Shown here one piece after another: positions 25,263 to 34,130 of a stretch of 42,618 nt of DNA. This DNA is from CAWGCE01 sp964480915 (GTDB lineage: Bacteria > Planctomycetota > Planctomycetia > Pirellulales > Pirellulaceae): assembly GCA_964480915.1 (NCBI GenBank), contig CAYZRS010000045.1, positions 1-42,618 of the forward strand. Reading direction: 5' to 3'. The notes beneath the pieces were generated by a model. That model was not told the origin of the DNA. It saw only the letters and a program-made list of their open reading frames with translations, and did not search any database. Position numbers and translations under genes: made by a program. The stretch's first letter is position 1. Every line of letters starts with the position of its first letter.

Positions 25263-27161
25263 TTAATTCTTCCGCCTTGCCAGTTGGTGCTCATGGGCAG
25301 GTACGTAACGGTAGTAAACTTCCAGGCAAAGGGCCGCCATGGCGGTCGTATAAACGCGGCCGCCGACGCCTCCCCAAACGGTGTCGGTGTCCCAGCTCCC
25401 CGCCAGACGGCCTCGCCGCTGTTGCGTGGGTACGAGAGCGTTGTGGAGCGCCGCATTCCAGGTCGGCCAATGTTCCGAATCGAGTTGATAAAGCGCCAGC
25501 GTGCCGTAATACCAGAAATACAAGTTTCGATGATTGCGATCGGGCGCGTGCCGAATGACGAAGTCGGCTCCCTCCCGTTGCAGATTGGGATCGACTCGAC
25601 CCAGAAACGCACGGCAGGCCAAGGCTTCGGCCGTCATGGAAACTGTGGCAGCCTGGCCGGGCCGATAACCGGCTAAGCCGTCATGTTGGCCGCTGGCGAC
25701 GCGAGAGAGGAACCGTTTCGTCAGTTCGCACGATTTTGCGGGAACTTCGATGCCAGCCAGCTTGGCACTTTCGATCACCATCAGTTGCCAGCCGAACTGG
25801 CTTGTGTCGCCGGGGTCTCCCGGATAATACCGCCAACCGCCGGTCGTGCGATGTTGACTGCGGACGGTATATTCGACGGCACGCCGCGTCAAGGATTCGA
25901 GGCGCGTGTCCTTCGTCATGCCGTACGCTTCGCACAGAGCGAGCGTCGCAATTCCGTGGCAGTACATCTGAGCGAACGAACCGGCCGGGCCGCCAAGGCT
26001 GCCGTCGCTCCGCTGTTGGCTCATCAAATATTCCAGGCCGGCTTGGACCGATTTGCGATGCGATCCCGTCTGGTGCGTGTGTCCGCCGCCCAACATCGCC
26101 AGCATCGCCAACCCGGTGACGCCCGTATCGGCGCGCATGCCGGTCGTCTGCCGCAACTGCCCTTCCACAAATCCGCCACGGCCGGCGTGGTGCTTGGCGG
26201 CGCTCCAGCGGCCGTCCCGTTCTTGATTCTTGGCGAGCCAGCGCAGCGCCGCGTCGACCGCTTCTTCGGTACTTTTGGTGCCACCCCGTTTCTTGGCCGC
26301 TGCGGCTCGGTGGGCTGCCTCGCGCAGTTGATAGCGTGACCGCGGCTGAGACTCGTGTCGCGAAACGTGACGCCAGCCTTCGACACTTTCTTTGATTGTT
26401 GGTTGTTCATTATCACGTTGAGGCGCAGCGTCGGGCACCGGCGCCATCGTTTCTCGCTCGTTCAAGCGCGGTTCCAGCAGATCGAGTGGTGCCGCCGCGG
26501 CGGGGGCGGTATGCGTATCCGGCAATTCGGCGATCTGTCGCGGGAGCGGTGGCGCTGGCTCCGGTTCAGCCGCCGGTTCGCCAGACTCATGGGACGGCGG
26601 CAATTCGACGATCCGGGGTAGCGGCGGTTCGATCGGTGCCGCCGATTCGTCCGAAGGTGGCTCCGGTGTCGGGCGCTCTATCGCTTGCCGCTCGGGTCCT
26701 GGCTCAGCAAATACGAAAGTCGCAGGCGCCGGTAGTGGCGGTGTGGGTTCGCTGAGCACCGGCTCGCGGGGAGCCGCTTCGACCAATTTCAATTCCGGGG
26801 CCGGCGTCAGCGTCGGTTGCGGCTTGATCGGCTCGACAGGCTTCGGCGGTCTCTTTGCTGGCGGTTTCGCCGCCTCGACGGGCTCGACGGTTTCGTCGTC
26901 GAAAGCGAGTTGGAATTGGATGGCGTTCTCACCCGGAAACTGCGGCGTGTCAAAAAGACGCAAGAATTGGGCAGAGCCAAAAATCAGCAGATGGGCCATG
27001 ACCGACAGGACGATGCAGGCGCGGATAGGCCTCGTTTGAATAAAGCGTAGGCGAGCAAACACGACGACAGCGATCGCCAGCAGTAGGAATCCGAGTCCGA
27101 TCACCCACCAGCCTTGGTCAATGCCTTGCAACGATTCGGCGACGGAAGCGAAGGCAAACAT
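25263..27161 (-). CDS. TonB-like membrane-anchored protein ending in a prenyltransferase/squalene-cyclase-type toroid
   Basis: The protein is 632 residues. Two membrane helices (about 18-38 and 48-70, the second VLSVMAHLLIFGSAQFLRLF) are followed by a proline/glutamate-rich stretch (about 90-250, with PPAKRPPKPVEP and PTPEPPSDES). The C-terminal half (about 290-625) has repeated alpha-hairpins of the prenyltransferase/squalene-oxidase type: ALRWLAKNQERDGRWS, GLEYLMSQQRSDGSLGG, YTVRSQHRTTGGWRYY and TTAMAALCLEVYYRY. The acidic DxDD motif of true cyclases is absent, so terpene cyclisation is unlikely. It follows ExbD by 47 bases. The anchor plus Pro-rich linker resembles TonB, and the toroid may replace the TonB C-terminal domain; that role is inference. 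Confidence 0.85.
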   Translation of the reverse strand: MFAFASVAESLQGIDQGWWVIGLGFLLLAIAVVVFARLRFIQTRPIRACIVLSVMAHLLIFGSAQFLRLFDTPQFPGENAIQFQLAFDDETVEPVEAAKPPAKRPPKPVEPIKPQPTLTPAPELKLVEAAPREPVLSEPTPPLPAPATFVFAEPGPERQAIERPTPEPPSDESAAPIEPPLPRIVELPPSHESGEPAAEPEPAPPLPRQIAELPDTHTAPAAAAPLDLLEPRLNERETMAPVPDAAPQRDNEQPTIKESVEGWRHVSRHESQPRSRYQLREAAHRAAAAKKRGGTKSTEEAVDAALRWLAKNQERDGRWSAAKHHAGRGGFVEGQLRQTTGMRADTGVTGLAMLAMLGGGHTHQTGSHRKSVQAGLEYLMSQQRSDGSLGGPAGSFAQMYCHGIATLALCEAYGMTKDTRLESLTRRAVEYTVRSQHRTTGGWRYYPGDPGDTSQFGWQLMVIESAKLAGIEVPAKSCELTKRFLSRVASGQHDGLAGYRPGQAATVSMTAEALACRAFLGRVDPNLQREGADFVIRHAPDRNHRNLYFWYYGTLALYQLDSEHWPTWNAALHNALVPTQQRRGRLAGSWDTDTVWGGVGGRVYTTAMAALCLEVYYRYVPAHEHQLARRKN

Positions 27162-27208
27162 TTGCGGTCGTTACCAAGGGTGAAGGGGATTCGATCCGCC
27201 AGAATCGC

Positions 27209-27628
27209 TTAGCGACTGACGGTTCCATTGCGGACAGAAATTGCCATATTGCGGACGCCGGCCGCTTTGCAGGCGTTGAGTACCGACGCGACATTTTGAA
27301 ACGTACCGCTCGCTTCGCCTCGTACCGCCACGCTTAATGCCGGTTGAGACGTGCGAGCCGTCTTTAGTTGTGACTGGAGTTGAGTGAGCGAGACCGGTTT
27401 TTCATCCAGTAAGATTTTTCCATCTTGAAAGACGTGGACGACCTTTTTGAGCGGCATGGGCGTGCTGCTGGCGGTCTGCCCAACGCTGGGGACCTGCAGC
27501 TTGATCTTGCTTTCGTCGTCGGTGAACTTCGTGCCGACCATGAAGAAGATGATCAACAGGAAAAGGACATCGATCATCGGCGTCAAATTGAGCGTCGGCG
27601 CTTCATCGAGATGGGTTTTTAGTGGCAT
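27209..27628 (-). CDS. exbD: ExbD/TolR-family energy-transducing protein
   Basis: The 139-residue protein has one N-terminal membrane helix in NLTPMIDVLFLLIIFFMV, in which Asp20 matches the protonatable Asp of ExbD/TolR. A periplasmic domain follows (LQVPSVGQ, then KILLDEKPVSLTQL and ALSVAVRGEA). The length is typical of the family. With ExbB it forms a proton-driven motor that energises an outer-membrane partner. It lies 23 bases after exbB and 47 bases before the TonB-like toroid protein, so the three are very likely one transcript. Confidence 0.9.
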   Translation of the reverse strand: MPLKTHLDEAPTLNLTPMIDVLFLLIIFFMVGTKFTDDESKIKLQVPSVGQTASSTPMPLKKVVHVFQDGKILLDEKPVSLTQLQSQLKTARTSQPALSVAVRGEASGTFQNVASVLNACKAAGVRNMAISVRNGTVSR

Positions 27629-27651
27629 GTCAGCGTCCGACTGTTAAGTTC

Positions 27652-28425
27652 CTAGGCTGCCGACTTGGCGGGGCGAGTTCGCGTCCGTTTCGGCTTCGTC
27701 TCACGCCAACCGTCGATAGCGATGGCGTTGACGACGTCTTGGCTGTGGCTATCAATCTCCGTCACCAACTTGTCGGCACGTCCCGAAAAATAGAGATGGA
27801 CGACGTAGGCCGGAATCGCCACGCAGAGTCCGGCTGCCGTTGTCAGAAGGGCTTGGCTGATCCCGCCCGCCAGCAGATCGGGGCGTCCCATCGCATCGGC
27901 CGAAGCGATGACATTGAAGGCGCGAATCATCCCCATCACCGTGCCCAGCAGACCGATCAACGGACTGATGGTGGCGATGCCATTGAAGAGCCGCAAGTAA
28001 CGCCGCAGCCCCGTCGAAACTCGTTCTCCCGAGTCAATGATCGCTTGTTCCACCTCGACGGCAGGTCGGTCCCATTTCACGACAGCGGCGGCGAATACCT
28101 CGGCGATGGGACTGCCGTTCTCGCGACATCGTTCCAACGCCGCTCGTTGCGTGAGCTCGCCATTTTGAAGCTGGTCGATGAATCGTTTCACGAAAGGACC
28201 CGGAATGACTCGGCCTCGCCGCAAACTAATCGACCGCTCGAACGCGAAGACGAGCAGAAAGAACGAGCAAACGACGAGCGGAATCAGCATCGGACCGCCC
28301 TGTTGGAATAGGCCGACCAAATGAGACAGCCGACCGGTCGCGGGAGTCAATGTGCCAACGGACTGAGCGTAGACCGAGTTGCCCGTTGCCAGCAATATCG
28401 TACCGATGAGTGCTGTTTGCCGCAT
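27652..28425 (-). CDS. exbB: ExbB/TolQ/MotA-family proton channel protein
   Basis: The 257-residue protein has an N-terminal signal-like or membrane segment, then three family helices: LIPLVVCSFFLLVFAFERS, TISPLIGLLGTVMGMIRAF (the signature segment) and SQALLTTAAGLCVAIPAYVVHLY. A basic tail closes it. Family members surround the ExbD dimer as a pentamer and conduct protons. The added N-terminal leader before the first helix is common in planctomycete and proteobacterial ExbB variants. It is the middle gene of the TPR-ExbB-ExbD unit, 73 bases after the TPR gene. Confidence 0.9.
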   Translation of the reverse strand: MRQTALIGTILLATGNSVYAQSVGTLTPATGRLSHLVGLFQQGGPMLIPLVVCSFFLLVFAFERSISLRRGRVIPGPFVKRFIDQLQNGELTQRAALERCRENGSPIAEVFAAAVVKWDRPAVEVEQAIIDSGERVSTGLRRYLRLFNGIATISPLIGLLGTVMGMIRAFNVIASADAMGRPDLLAGGISQALLTTAAGLCVAIPAYVVHLYFSGRADKLVTEIDSHSQDVVNAIAIDGWRETKPKRTRTRPAKSAA

Positions 28426-28498
28426 AAAATGGTCTCGCTCTGTGGGTTCGCCAGGGAGCTTAATGGGCCATCAAGCTCTGGGCGTCTAAAATTGGCAG

Positions 28499-29917
28499 TT
28501 AGTAAGGTTTGTTCGTGTCGTCGGTGGGGCGATTCGCAATTTCGGATCCATGCTGCCTCGTCAGTCGAGACAGGATTTCGACGGCGTCGTCGGTGTGTCC
28601 CGCTTGTTGGTAGCACTCGGCCGCTGCCAACATCGCTTTGGCGGCGGTCGTCGTCTGTGGATGGAGTGCAGCGATCCGGAGGTAGGTGCGGGCCGCCTTT
28701 TCGAATTGGCCGGCAGCTTGTTGTCGTTCGGCCTTCGCCCAGGTATCGCTGGGGATCTCGAAGTCGAATTCATCGGCTGCGCCACCGAAGAGGTCAACCG
28801 TATCTTGGACCGGCGGATGGGGGGTGACGATCGCGGTCGCCATCGAGATTTTTCGTAGCACGGCTTGGCTGCGCGTCCGCCAAACGTCGGCCGCGTTTGC
28901 GTCTTCTTGCAGCACCGATTCGAGTTCTTGCGTGGCTCGGTCGTATTCTTGCTGCTTGTAGAAGGCGACTCCCAGATGGAAAGCGATCGCCGATCGGAAG
29001 CGTTCGCCTGGTCCTGGCCGGAGCAGTTGTCGTGCCGCCTGGAATGAGTCGATCGCCTCTTCCAGCTGTTGCAGCTCGAGATGGGCTCGCCCGATCCAGT
29101 ACCTCGCATCGGCCAAAAAGTTAGAACTGGGGAATTGATCGTTGAGGCAGTGGAAGTTGGCGAGCGACTTCTGAAATTGGCCGCGACTGTGTTCCATCAG
29201 GCCGAGGGCCAACAGCGCTCGGTCCCCGTGAGGTGGTTTGGACGATTCGGCAATCAATAGATATAGCTGCTCCGCTTCATCATGCTTTGCTGCCAGCTCT
29301 AAAGAGCGGGCCTGGCCGTAGAGCGCTTCCCAATGGTCTTCAGGATCGTCTTTCGCTTCGGCAAAGGTTCGGTAGAGGTTTGCTGCTTCTTCGTACTTCT
29401 TGAGTTCGAAACAGACGTCGGCCAATCGTCGCTGTGCCGACCGCCGAAGTCCGTCGTGGCCCGCTTCGGCTGGCGAGGACGCTGTGAGGAACGTTCTTAA
29501 GGCTTGATTCGCGAGTCGCCAGTCTTGCATCGCGAATGCTGCGACGCCCAGTTGAAAATGGGCCCGCACGCGGTTGGCGTCGTGCGGTTCGGCGACAGCG
29601 AGGAACTGCTGATACGTCGCGACAGCCTTTGCATAGTCTTGCAGCTGGATGAGCGACTCGCCCAGGTAGAAGCGGGCGTCGTGCGTCCGCTGATTCTCAC
29701 CCGTTGGCGCTTCGGACAGCACAAAATCCTCGAAAGCCGTGGCAGCCTCTGGCCAACGTCCGGCTTGGTAATAGTAAGCGCCCTGCTGGAAAGAGTCGCG
29801 AGGTGCAGAGCTGCCGATCGGGCCGGCCGTGTCACGTGTGGTGAACTGGGCGCGTACCGGTGGCGCAAAAATTAGGCAGCTCAACGTGGCTGTGAGCAAG
29901 AGTCTTCGTAAAACCAT
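28499..29917 (-). CDS. Exported TPR-repeat protein linked to the ExbB/ExbD unit
   Basis: From ATG 29917, preceded by GGGAAG, the protein is 472 residues with a signal peptide (MVLRRLLLTATLSCLIF, cleavage near residue 24). The rest is TPR repeats of about 34-40 residues, for example AYYYQAGRWPEAATAFEDFV, ARFYLGESLIQLQDYAKAVA and ARYWIGRAHLELQQLEEAI. It resembles the YbgF/CpoB or BamD type of periplasmic TPR helper. An upstream in-frame start at 29968 would put polar residues before the signal peptide. It is the first gene of the TPR-ExbB-ExbD-toroid set and may scaffold the motor's periplasmic partners; that role is inference. Confidence 0.85.
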   Translation of the reverse strand: MVLRRLLLTATLSCLIFAPPVRAQFTTRDTAGPIGSSAPRDSFQQGAYYYQAGRWPEAATAFEDFVLSEAPTGENQRTHDARFYLGESLIQLQDYAKAVATYQQFLAVAEPHDANRVRAHFQLGVAAFAMQDWRLANQALRTFLTASSPAEAGHDGLRRSAQRRLADVCFELKKYEEAANLYRTFAEAKDDPEDHWEALYGQARSLELAAKHDEAEQLYLLIAESSKPPHGDRALLALGLMEHSRGQFQKSLANFHCLNDQFPSSNFLADARYWIGRAHLELQQLEEAIDSFQAARQLLRPGPGERFRSAIAFHLGVAFYKQQEYDRATQELESVLQEDANAADVWRTRSQAVLRKISMATAIVTPHPPVQDTVDLFGGAADEFDFEIPSDTWAKAERQQAAGQFEKAARTYLRIAALHPQTTTAAKAMLAAAECYQQAGHTDDAVEILSRLTRQHGSEIANRPTDDTNKPY

Positions 29918-30238
29918 ACGCTTCCCTACGTTGCGGTTCGTACGGTTAACATCGGGTGAAGGCGTCACTGCTAGTACTGGGAACCGCGATGCCGGACGAC
30001 TTGTCAGCGTCCCGTCGTCGACTTTTCCTCAGAAAGCAAACAGCCGTTGGATTCGGCAGGAACCGTGGCTGTCGTGTCTTGCGCAGCTGGCGTAACTGGA
30101 ATGCCAGCGAACCGACGCGGGACGACCGCTGGCGCTGCATCGCTGGCAAGCCATCGTCATTCGAGCTAGGAAAGTTGGTCTAACCGTTCCAGACTGCCGA
30201 TAATTGATCCCCAGAGGGAAGCGCATTTGGGGATCGGT
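29918..30238. other. Divergent intergenic region, TPR gene and PAP2 gene
   Basis: About 320 bases between two divergently oriented genes, so promoters for both are expected here. A plus-strand frame at 29956-30183 and a minus-strand frame at 29946-30149 are open, but neither shows a known domain. No clear promoter hexamers could be chosen by eye. Confidence 0.4.
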
Positions 30239-31081
30239 ATGTTTCGACGTAAGCAAAAGACACAGACTCAGCAGCAATACAGCGATCAAGTCCGTCCCAT
30301 CGACGAACGGCCACCGCTGGTCGTCGCGGTACCGCGACCACACTGGCGATTCGTACCTTTCTTGCTGTCACATTTGGCGGCCGGGTTGTTGATTTGGTCT
30401 TGGCTCCGGCCAGAGACACGCCGCATTTGGGATCTCTACGATGCGGGCACATTCCGGTTTTTTAACTCGACCCTGGCCGGTAGCGAGTGGTGGCTGCAAG
30501 GGCTGGCCGCGGCGAACGGGCACAAAGCAGACCTCGTGGCGGCCGTTGCGATCGGTCTCTTGATGCTGTGGAACATTCGATTCTATGAGAAACGCTGCAT
30601 CTTCTCTGGTTGGCTTTCCCTGGGCGTATTCACGATCAGTGTATTGCTTGCCAAAGAACTGATTTGTGGAACGCTGATCCATGACGTGGTCGGCTTTCAA
30701 CGAGCCAGTCCGTCGACCGTGATGGAGGCCAGTCACCGTGTTTCGGAATTGGTCCCCGAAATTCAAACGAAAGACAGTTCACCGCTCAGTTTTCCAGGTG
30801 ACCATGGCTTTGTCTTGATGAGCGTTGCACTTTACATGGTGTACCGCGGCTCGGGACGACAAGAGATGATCGCCTGGTTGTTCTTGCTGGTGTTTGGCCT
30901 CCCACGCGTTATTGTGGGAGCTCACTGGGCCACCGACATTGTTGTTGGCAGTTCGGTCGTGGCGTTGTTGTTTACCGCCTGGCTGATGGCGACGCCGTTG
31001 CACGATCGGATCGTGAACGGCATCTGTTGGCGATTGGCCAATTCCTTCGCGGGTCTGTTCAACCGTCGAGCCGCCGTCTAG
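30239..31081 (+). CDS. PAP2-superfamily membrane phosphatase
   Basis: The protein is 280 residues from ATG 30239. TTG 30227 is an alternative, with GAGGGAA at 30214-30220 well placed for it. Several membrane helices are visible (LLSHLAAGLLIWSWL, VAAVAIGLLMLW, WLSLGVFTISVLLA, AWLFLLVFGLP, IVVGSSVVALLFTAWLM). The three-part phosphatase signature is modified: KELICGTLIHDVV...FQRASPS, then SFPGDHGFVL in place of PSGH, then PRVIVGAHWATDI with the catalytic His and Asp. Family members remove or transfer phosphate on lipids such as undecaprenyl pyrophosphate, phosphatidic acid or lipid A. The substrate is not predictable. Confidence 0.85.
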   Translation: MFRRKQKTQTQQQYSDQVRPIDERPPLVVAVPRPHWRFVPFLLSHLAAGLLIWSWLRPETRRIWDLYDAGTFRFFNSTLAGSEWWLQGLAAANGHKADLVAAVAIGLLMLWNIRFYEKRCIFSGWLSLGVFTISVLLAKELICGTLIHDVVGFQRASPSTVMEASHRVSELVPEIQTKDSSPLSFPGDHGFVLMSVALYMVYRGSGRQEMIAWLFLLVFGLPRVIVGAHWATDIVVGSSVVALLFTAWLMATPLHDRIVNGICWRLANSFAGLFNRRAAV

Positions 31082-31098
31082 CGCCCGAGCAAGGGCGC
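31081..31098. terminator. Hairpin between PAP2 and sigma-factor genes
   Basis: GCGCCC (31081-31086) pairs with GGGCGC (31093-31098) over a 6-base loop, directly at the PAP2 stop and 6 bases before the convergent sigma-factor stop. There is no T-run. A bidirectional role is plausible from position only. Confidence 0.4.
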
Positions 31099-31103
31099 CG
31101 CGA

Positions 31104-32732
31104 CTAGGCAGCGCCCGTGCCGATGTTCTTTAGCTTATGTTGCAGGAGCAGCAGCGGGACGATCGTGACCAGCATGATCGGGATTGCGATGGAGGGGCTC
31201 ATGCAAAGCTGCCCCAATTCAAAAAACCAGTGCGAATCGACGAACGTTTTGGCCGCTTCGGTATTCGCTTCGGCTGCGTGAGCTGCTCCTCCGATAGCCA
31301 TCTGTTTGGCAATCGCTGTACCGCCCAAGGCGGTGTGCCAGGCGGCAGCGGCGCCGCCCAACGCAAAGTAACCGATGGCAAGCCCGCCGATGGCTCCCAA
31401 GCCAATGGCCAGTCCTCCGAGGGAAATGGCTCCAATTCCACATCCGCCCAAAGCAACCACCCCGATACCGACGGCGCCCAGAGCAATGGTTCCGACCGAA
31501 AAACCGCCGACGGCGATCAATAGTCCGTAAGCTTTGTCTCCCACAGCGATCCATCCGACCGCCGGCTCGCTGGCAGATGTCCTGGGATCGCCGATGCCAA
31601 TACCACCGCTCATTCTTATGGAAAGCAGCGGGATGCCGCACAATGTCGAAGGTGAATCGTACGAACGTGGTCCAGATTCGTTCTGCAGGAAGGCGGGCAA
31701 GCTATTTGCAAATTCTTCCGGTACTGAATCCAGGGTGCCGGTCTCTCGTCGAATGCGGACGATGGCCCGGTTGCCGAAAAGAATCAAACCGAACAGCGCG
31801 ACCGTGTACATCAAGCTTAAGCCGACGATCCACATCGCCAAGTTGGCGCTATTGCCGATTTGGGTTCGGAAGATCAAGGTACTCATCAAAATGCCGACGA
31901 CCAGAATGAAACCAAGGATAGCGGCGGTCATCTTCTTGATGAATGTTCGTTCGCGTTCTGAACGAGCGCTTTTCAAACCGGCTTGGTAACCAAACCAGCC
32001 GCCGAGGAGACCAACGATCGGTCCGATGATGGCTCCAGCGACAACGGTACTTGCACTACTCATCGCACTCACTCCTTTTGCACTAGCGGTTATGGTTGCC
32101 GCTTTCACGGAACCGGACATGACGGGCAGCGCCGCAAGGACACCGATCGTGAAGGCACGACCCGGAGCACTCGCTCGAAGGCCACGTTCGATGACGGCCG
32201 CCACTTCGTCACGTAGCATCGTCCGTCCACGAGCCAGGCGCTGCTTCACAGCAGCAGGAGATAGATCCAACAATTCGGCAACCCGATTCACCGATTGATC
32301 TTCGCGGTAAAACAGCACCAACGGTTCGCGGTACATGACTGGCAGCGATTGCAGTGTGCGGTCCACCAATTCCGTTTCTTCTTTTTCCATGGAAGACTCC
32401 ACAGGGTCGGTCGCTGTCGTATCTTTCAGCTCGGTCCCATGGAGGTCCGCGGCACCACGCATCACATCTCGGCGGCGGGATGACGAATTGGCCAAGTTGC
32501 GTACGATTCCGCAGAGCCAAGCTCTTAATCGCGCCGGGTCGCGCAATTGGTCGATCGACTTCCACGCCGAAACAAACGCCTCTTGAGCAAGCTCCTCGCT
32601 GATGGATAGGTTGCCGGTCGCGCCGTATGCGACCGAGCAGACGAGCGATTGATAGCGGCCGACCAATTCGGCAAATGCATCGCGGTCACCGCGTTGGCAT
32701 TTTTCGACGATTTGGTGATCGGTGATCGACAT
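31104..32732 (-). CDS. ECF-type sigma factor fused to a C-terminal membrane domain
   Basis: From ATG 32732 (MSITDHQIVEKCQRGD) the protein is 542 residues, versus about 190 for a plain ECF sigma. Sigma region 2 is at about 10-80 (DAFAELVGRYQSLVCSVAY, ELAQEAFVSAWKSIDQL) and region 4 at about 125-180 (LPVMYREPLVLFYRED, VAELLDLSPAAVKQRLARGR). The extension has membrane helices (STVVAGAIIGPIVGLLGGWF, KMTAAILGFILVVGILMSTL, WIVGLSLMYTVALFGLILF), then glycine-rich decapeptide-like repeats of the form (I/V)xLGGxxIG, and a last helix IAIPIMLVTIVPLLLL. Planctomycetes have ECF groups with long C-terminal domains thought to replace a separate anti-sigma factor. No anti-sigma gene is adjacent, which fits control in cis. 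A frame open upstream to 32897 lacks family features. Confidence 0.88.
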   Translation of the reverse strand: MSITDHQIVEKCQRGDRDAFAELVGRYQSLVCSVAYGATGNLSISEELAQEAFVSAWKSIDQLRDPARLRAWLCGIVRNLANSSSRRRDVMRGAADLHGTELKDTTATDPVESSMEKEETELVDRTLQSLPVMYREPLVLFYREDQSVNRVAELLDLSPAAVKQRLARGRTMLRDEVAAVIERGLRASAPGRAFTIGVLAALPVMSGSVKAATITASAKGVSAMSSASTVVAGAIIGPIVGLLGGWFGYQAGLKSARSERERTFIKKMTAAILGFILVVGILMSTLIFRTQIGNSANLAMWIVGLSLMYTVALFGLILFGNRAIVRIRRETGTLDSVPEEFANSLPAFLQNESGPRSYDSPSTLCGIPLLSIRMSGGIGIGDPRTSASEPAVGWIAVGDKAYGLLIAVGGFSVGTIALGAVGIGVVALGGCGIGAISLGGLAIGLGAIGGLAIGYFALGGAAAAWHTALGGTAIAKQMAIGGAAHAAEANTEAAKTFVDSHWFFELGQLCMSPSIAIPIMLVTIVPLLLLQHKLKNIGTGAA

Positions 32733-32939
32733 TTTCGCACTACCTAAGAACGAGGTGCTTGGCGAGGACCATTTCCCCTTCAGTATATAGGTGGCGCTGA
32801 CTGCTCGGTTGGTGACACGATTTTCGCAGATTTCGAGAAATCTGCGGGGCGGCACGTTTTCCGTGGCCGATTGCGGTATGGGCCAGCCTGCGACCACAAT
32901 AGGCCAAGCCGCTGTGTTTCACGAACAAAAGTTGAATCG

Positions 32940-34130
32940 ATGCCTGATACCGATTGTTGCGTTGTGGGAGCTGGGCCTGCGGGGGTCATGCTGGCGTATT
33001 TGCTGGCTCGGCAAGGCGTGCGAGTCACGCTGTTCGAGGCGCACGACGATTTTGATCGAGAATTTCGCGGTGATACGCTCCACCCATCGACGCTGGAACT
33101 CATGGATCAGCTCGATTTGGCGGATGAACTACTCCAGCTACCCCATCACAAACTGGAGCAAGCCGTTTTAGAAACGACGGAGGGGCGAGTTGTCGCGGCC
33201 GAATTTCGTGGACTCAGGACGAAATTCCCGTACATCGCGTTGATGCCACAGGCACGGTTTCTCGAATTCATGGTGGGGCAAGCGGACAAGTTCGATCATT
33301 TTGAGTTGCGGATGGGCGCCAATGTGCGGTCGCTCGTTCGCGAACAGGATCGTGTCGTCGGTGTTTCGTTTCAGGACGAACATGGCGAACAAACCATGTC
33401 AGCCCCTTTGGTCGTCGCCTGCGACGGGCGTTTTTCTCGCTTGAGAAAGCAGTCGGGGCTCGAGCTAAAGAAAACCGCACCACCGATGGATGTGCTCTGG
33501 TTCCGTCTACCCCACGGTGATCAGCCGACATCGACAACGTTGATGGGACGCATCCATCGGGGGCGAATGTCGATCGTGCTGCCAAGGAAAGATCATGACC
33601 AAGTAGGGTACGTGATCCTCAAAGGGAGCTTTCGGGCTGTGCGTGATGAGGGATTGGAAAAGTTCCGCCAGCGGTTACTCGAGCTGTCGCCGGCGTTTGG
33701 CGATCGCGTTCAGGCGATTCAAGCGTGGAGTCAAATCACGCCGCTTTCGGTCGAATCGAGCCGGTTGAAGCGGTGGTACCTGCCCGGCCTGTTGCTAATC
33801 GGCGATGCGGCGCATGTGATGTCTCCGGTGGGTGGCGTGGGGATCAACTATGCGATCCAAGATGCCGTCGCTGCGTCCAACTTGTTAGGCGCCAAGCTCC
33901 TGCAGGGAGCGCCGCCAGTGGCGGACTTGCGTGCCGTCCAACGGCGGCGAGAACTGCCGACGCGCATCATTCAGGCGTTTCAAGCGGCGATTCAGCGACG
34001 CGTGATTGGCATGGCACTTTCGGTTGACCAAGCGTTTCGACTGCCATGGGTGTTTAAACTGCCACTACTACGGCAATTGCCGGCTCGATTGATTGCATTT
34101 GGTTTTCGCCGTGAACGGATTGAATCATGA
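32940..34130 (+). CDS. FAD-dependent monooxygenase (UbiH/PHBH-type)
   Basis: From ATG 32940 the 396-residue protein begins CVVGAGPAGVMLAYLLARQG, the Rossmann FAD-binding fingerprint. LVVACDGRFSRLRK is the DG motif, and LLIGDAAHVMSPVGGVGINYAIQDA (Gly288-Asp289) is the GD motif that contacts the ribityl chain. The length and motif order fit the PHBH/UbiH/geranylgeranyl reductase-like group of hydroxylases, whose substrates are aromatic rings, quinones or polyenes. It starts 207 bases from the divergent sigma-factor gene and its stop overlaps the next start as ATGA, so it is coupled to the membrane protein that follows. Substrate unknown. Confidence 0.88.
   Translation: MPDTDCCVVGAGPAGVMLAYLLARQGVRVTLFEAHDDFDREFRGDTLHPSTLELMDQLDLADELLQLPHHKLEQAVLETTEGRVVAAEFRGLRTKFPYIALMPQARFLEFMVGQADKFDHFELRMGANVRSLVREQDRVVGVSFQDEHGEQTMSAPLVVACDGRFSRLRKQSGLELKKTAPPMDVLWFRLPHGDQPTSTTLMGRIHRGRMSIVLPRKDHDQVGYVILKGSFRAVRDEGLEKFRQRLLELSPAFGDRVQAIQAWSQITPLSVESSRLKRWYLPGLLLIGDAAHVMSPVGGVGINYAIQDAVAASNLLGAKLLQGAPPVADLRAVQRRRELPTRIIQAFQAAIQRRVIGMALSVDQAFRLPWVFKLPLLRQLPARLIAFGFRRERIES

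Noticed and set aside
25052..25612. Minus-strand frame overlapping the end of the toroid gene
   Set aside because: It overlaps the toroid coding region in another frame and has no domain.
32733..32897. N-terminal extension of the sigma factor
   Set aside because: Sigma region 2 begins right after Met at 32732 and the extension shows no family similarity.
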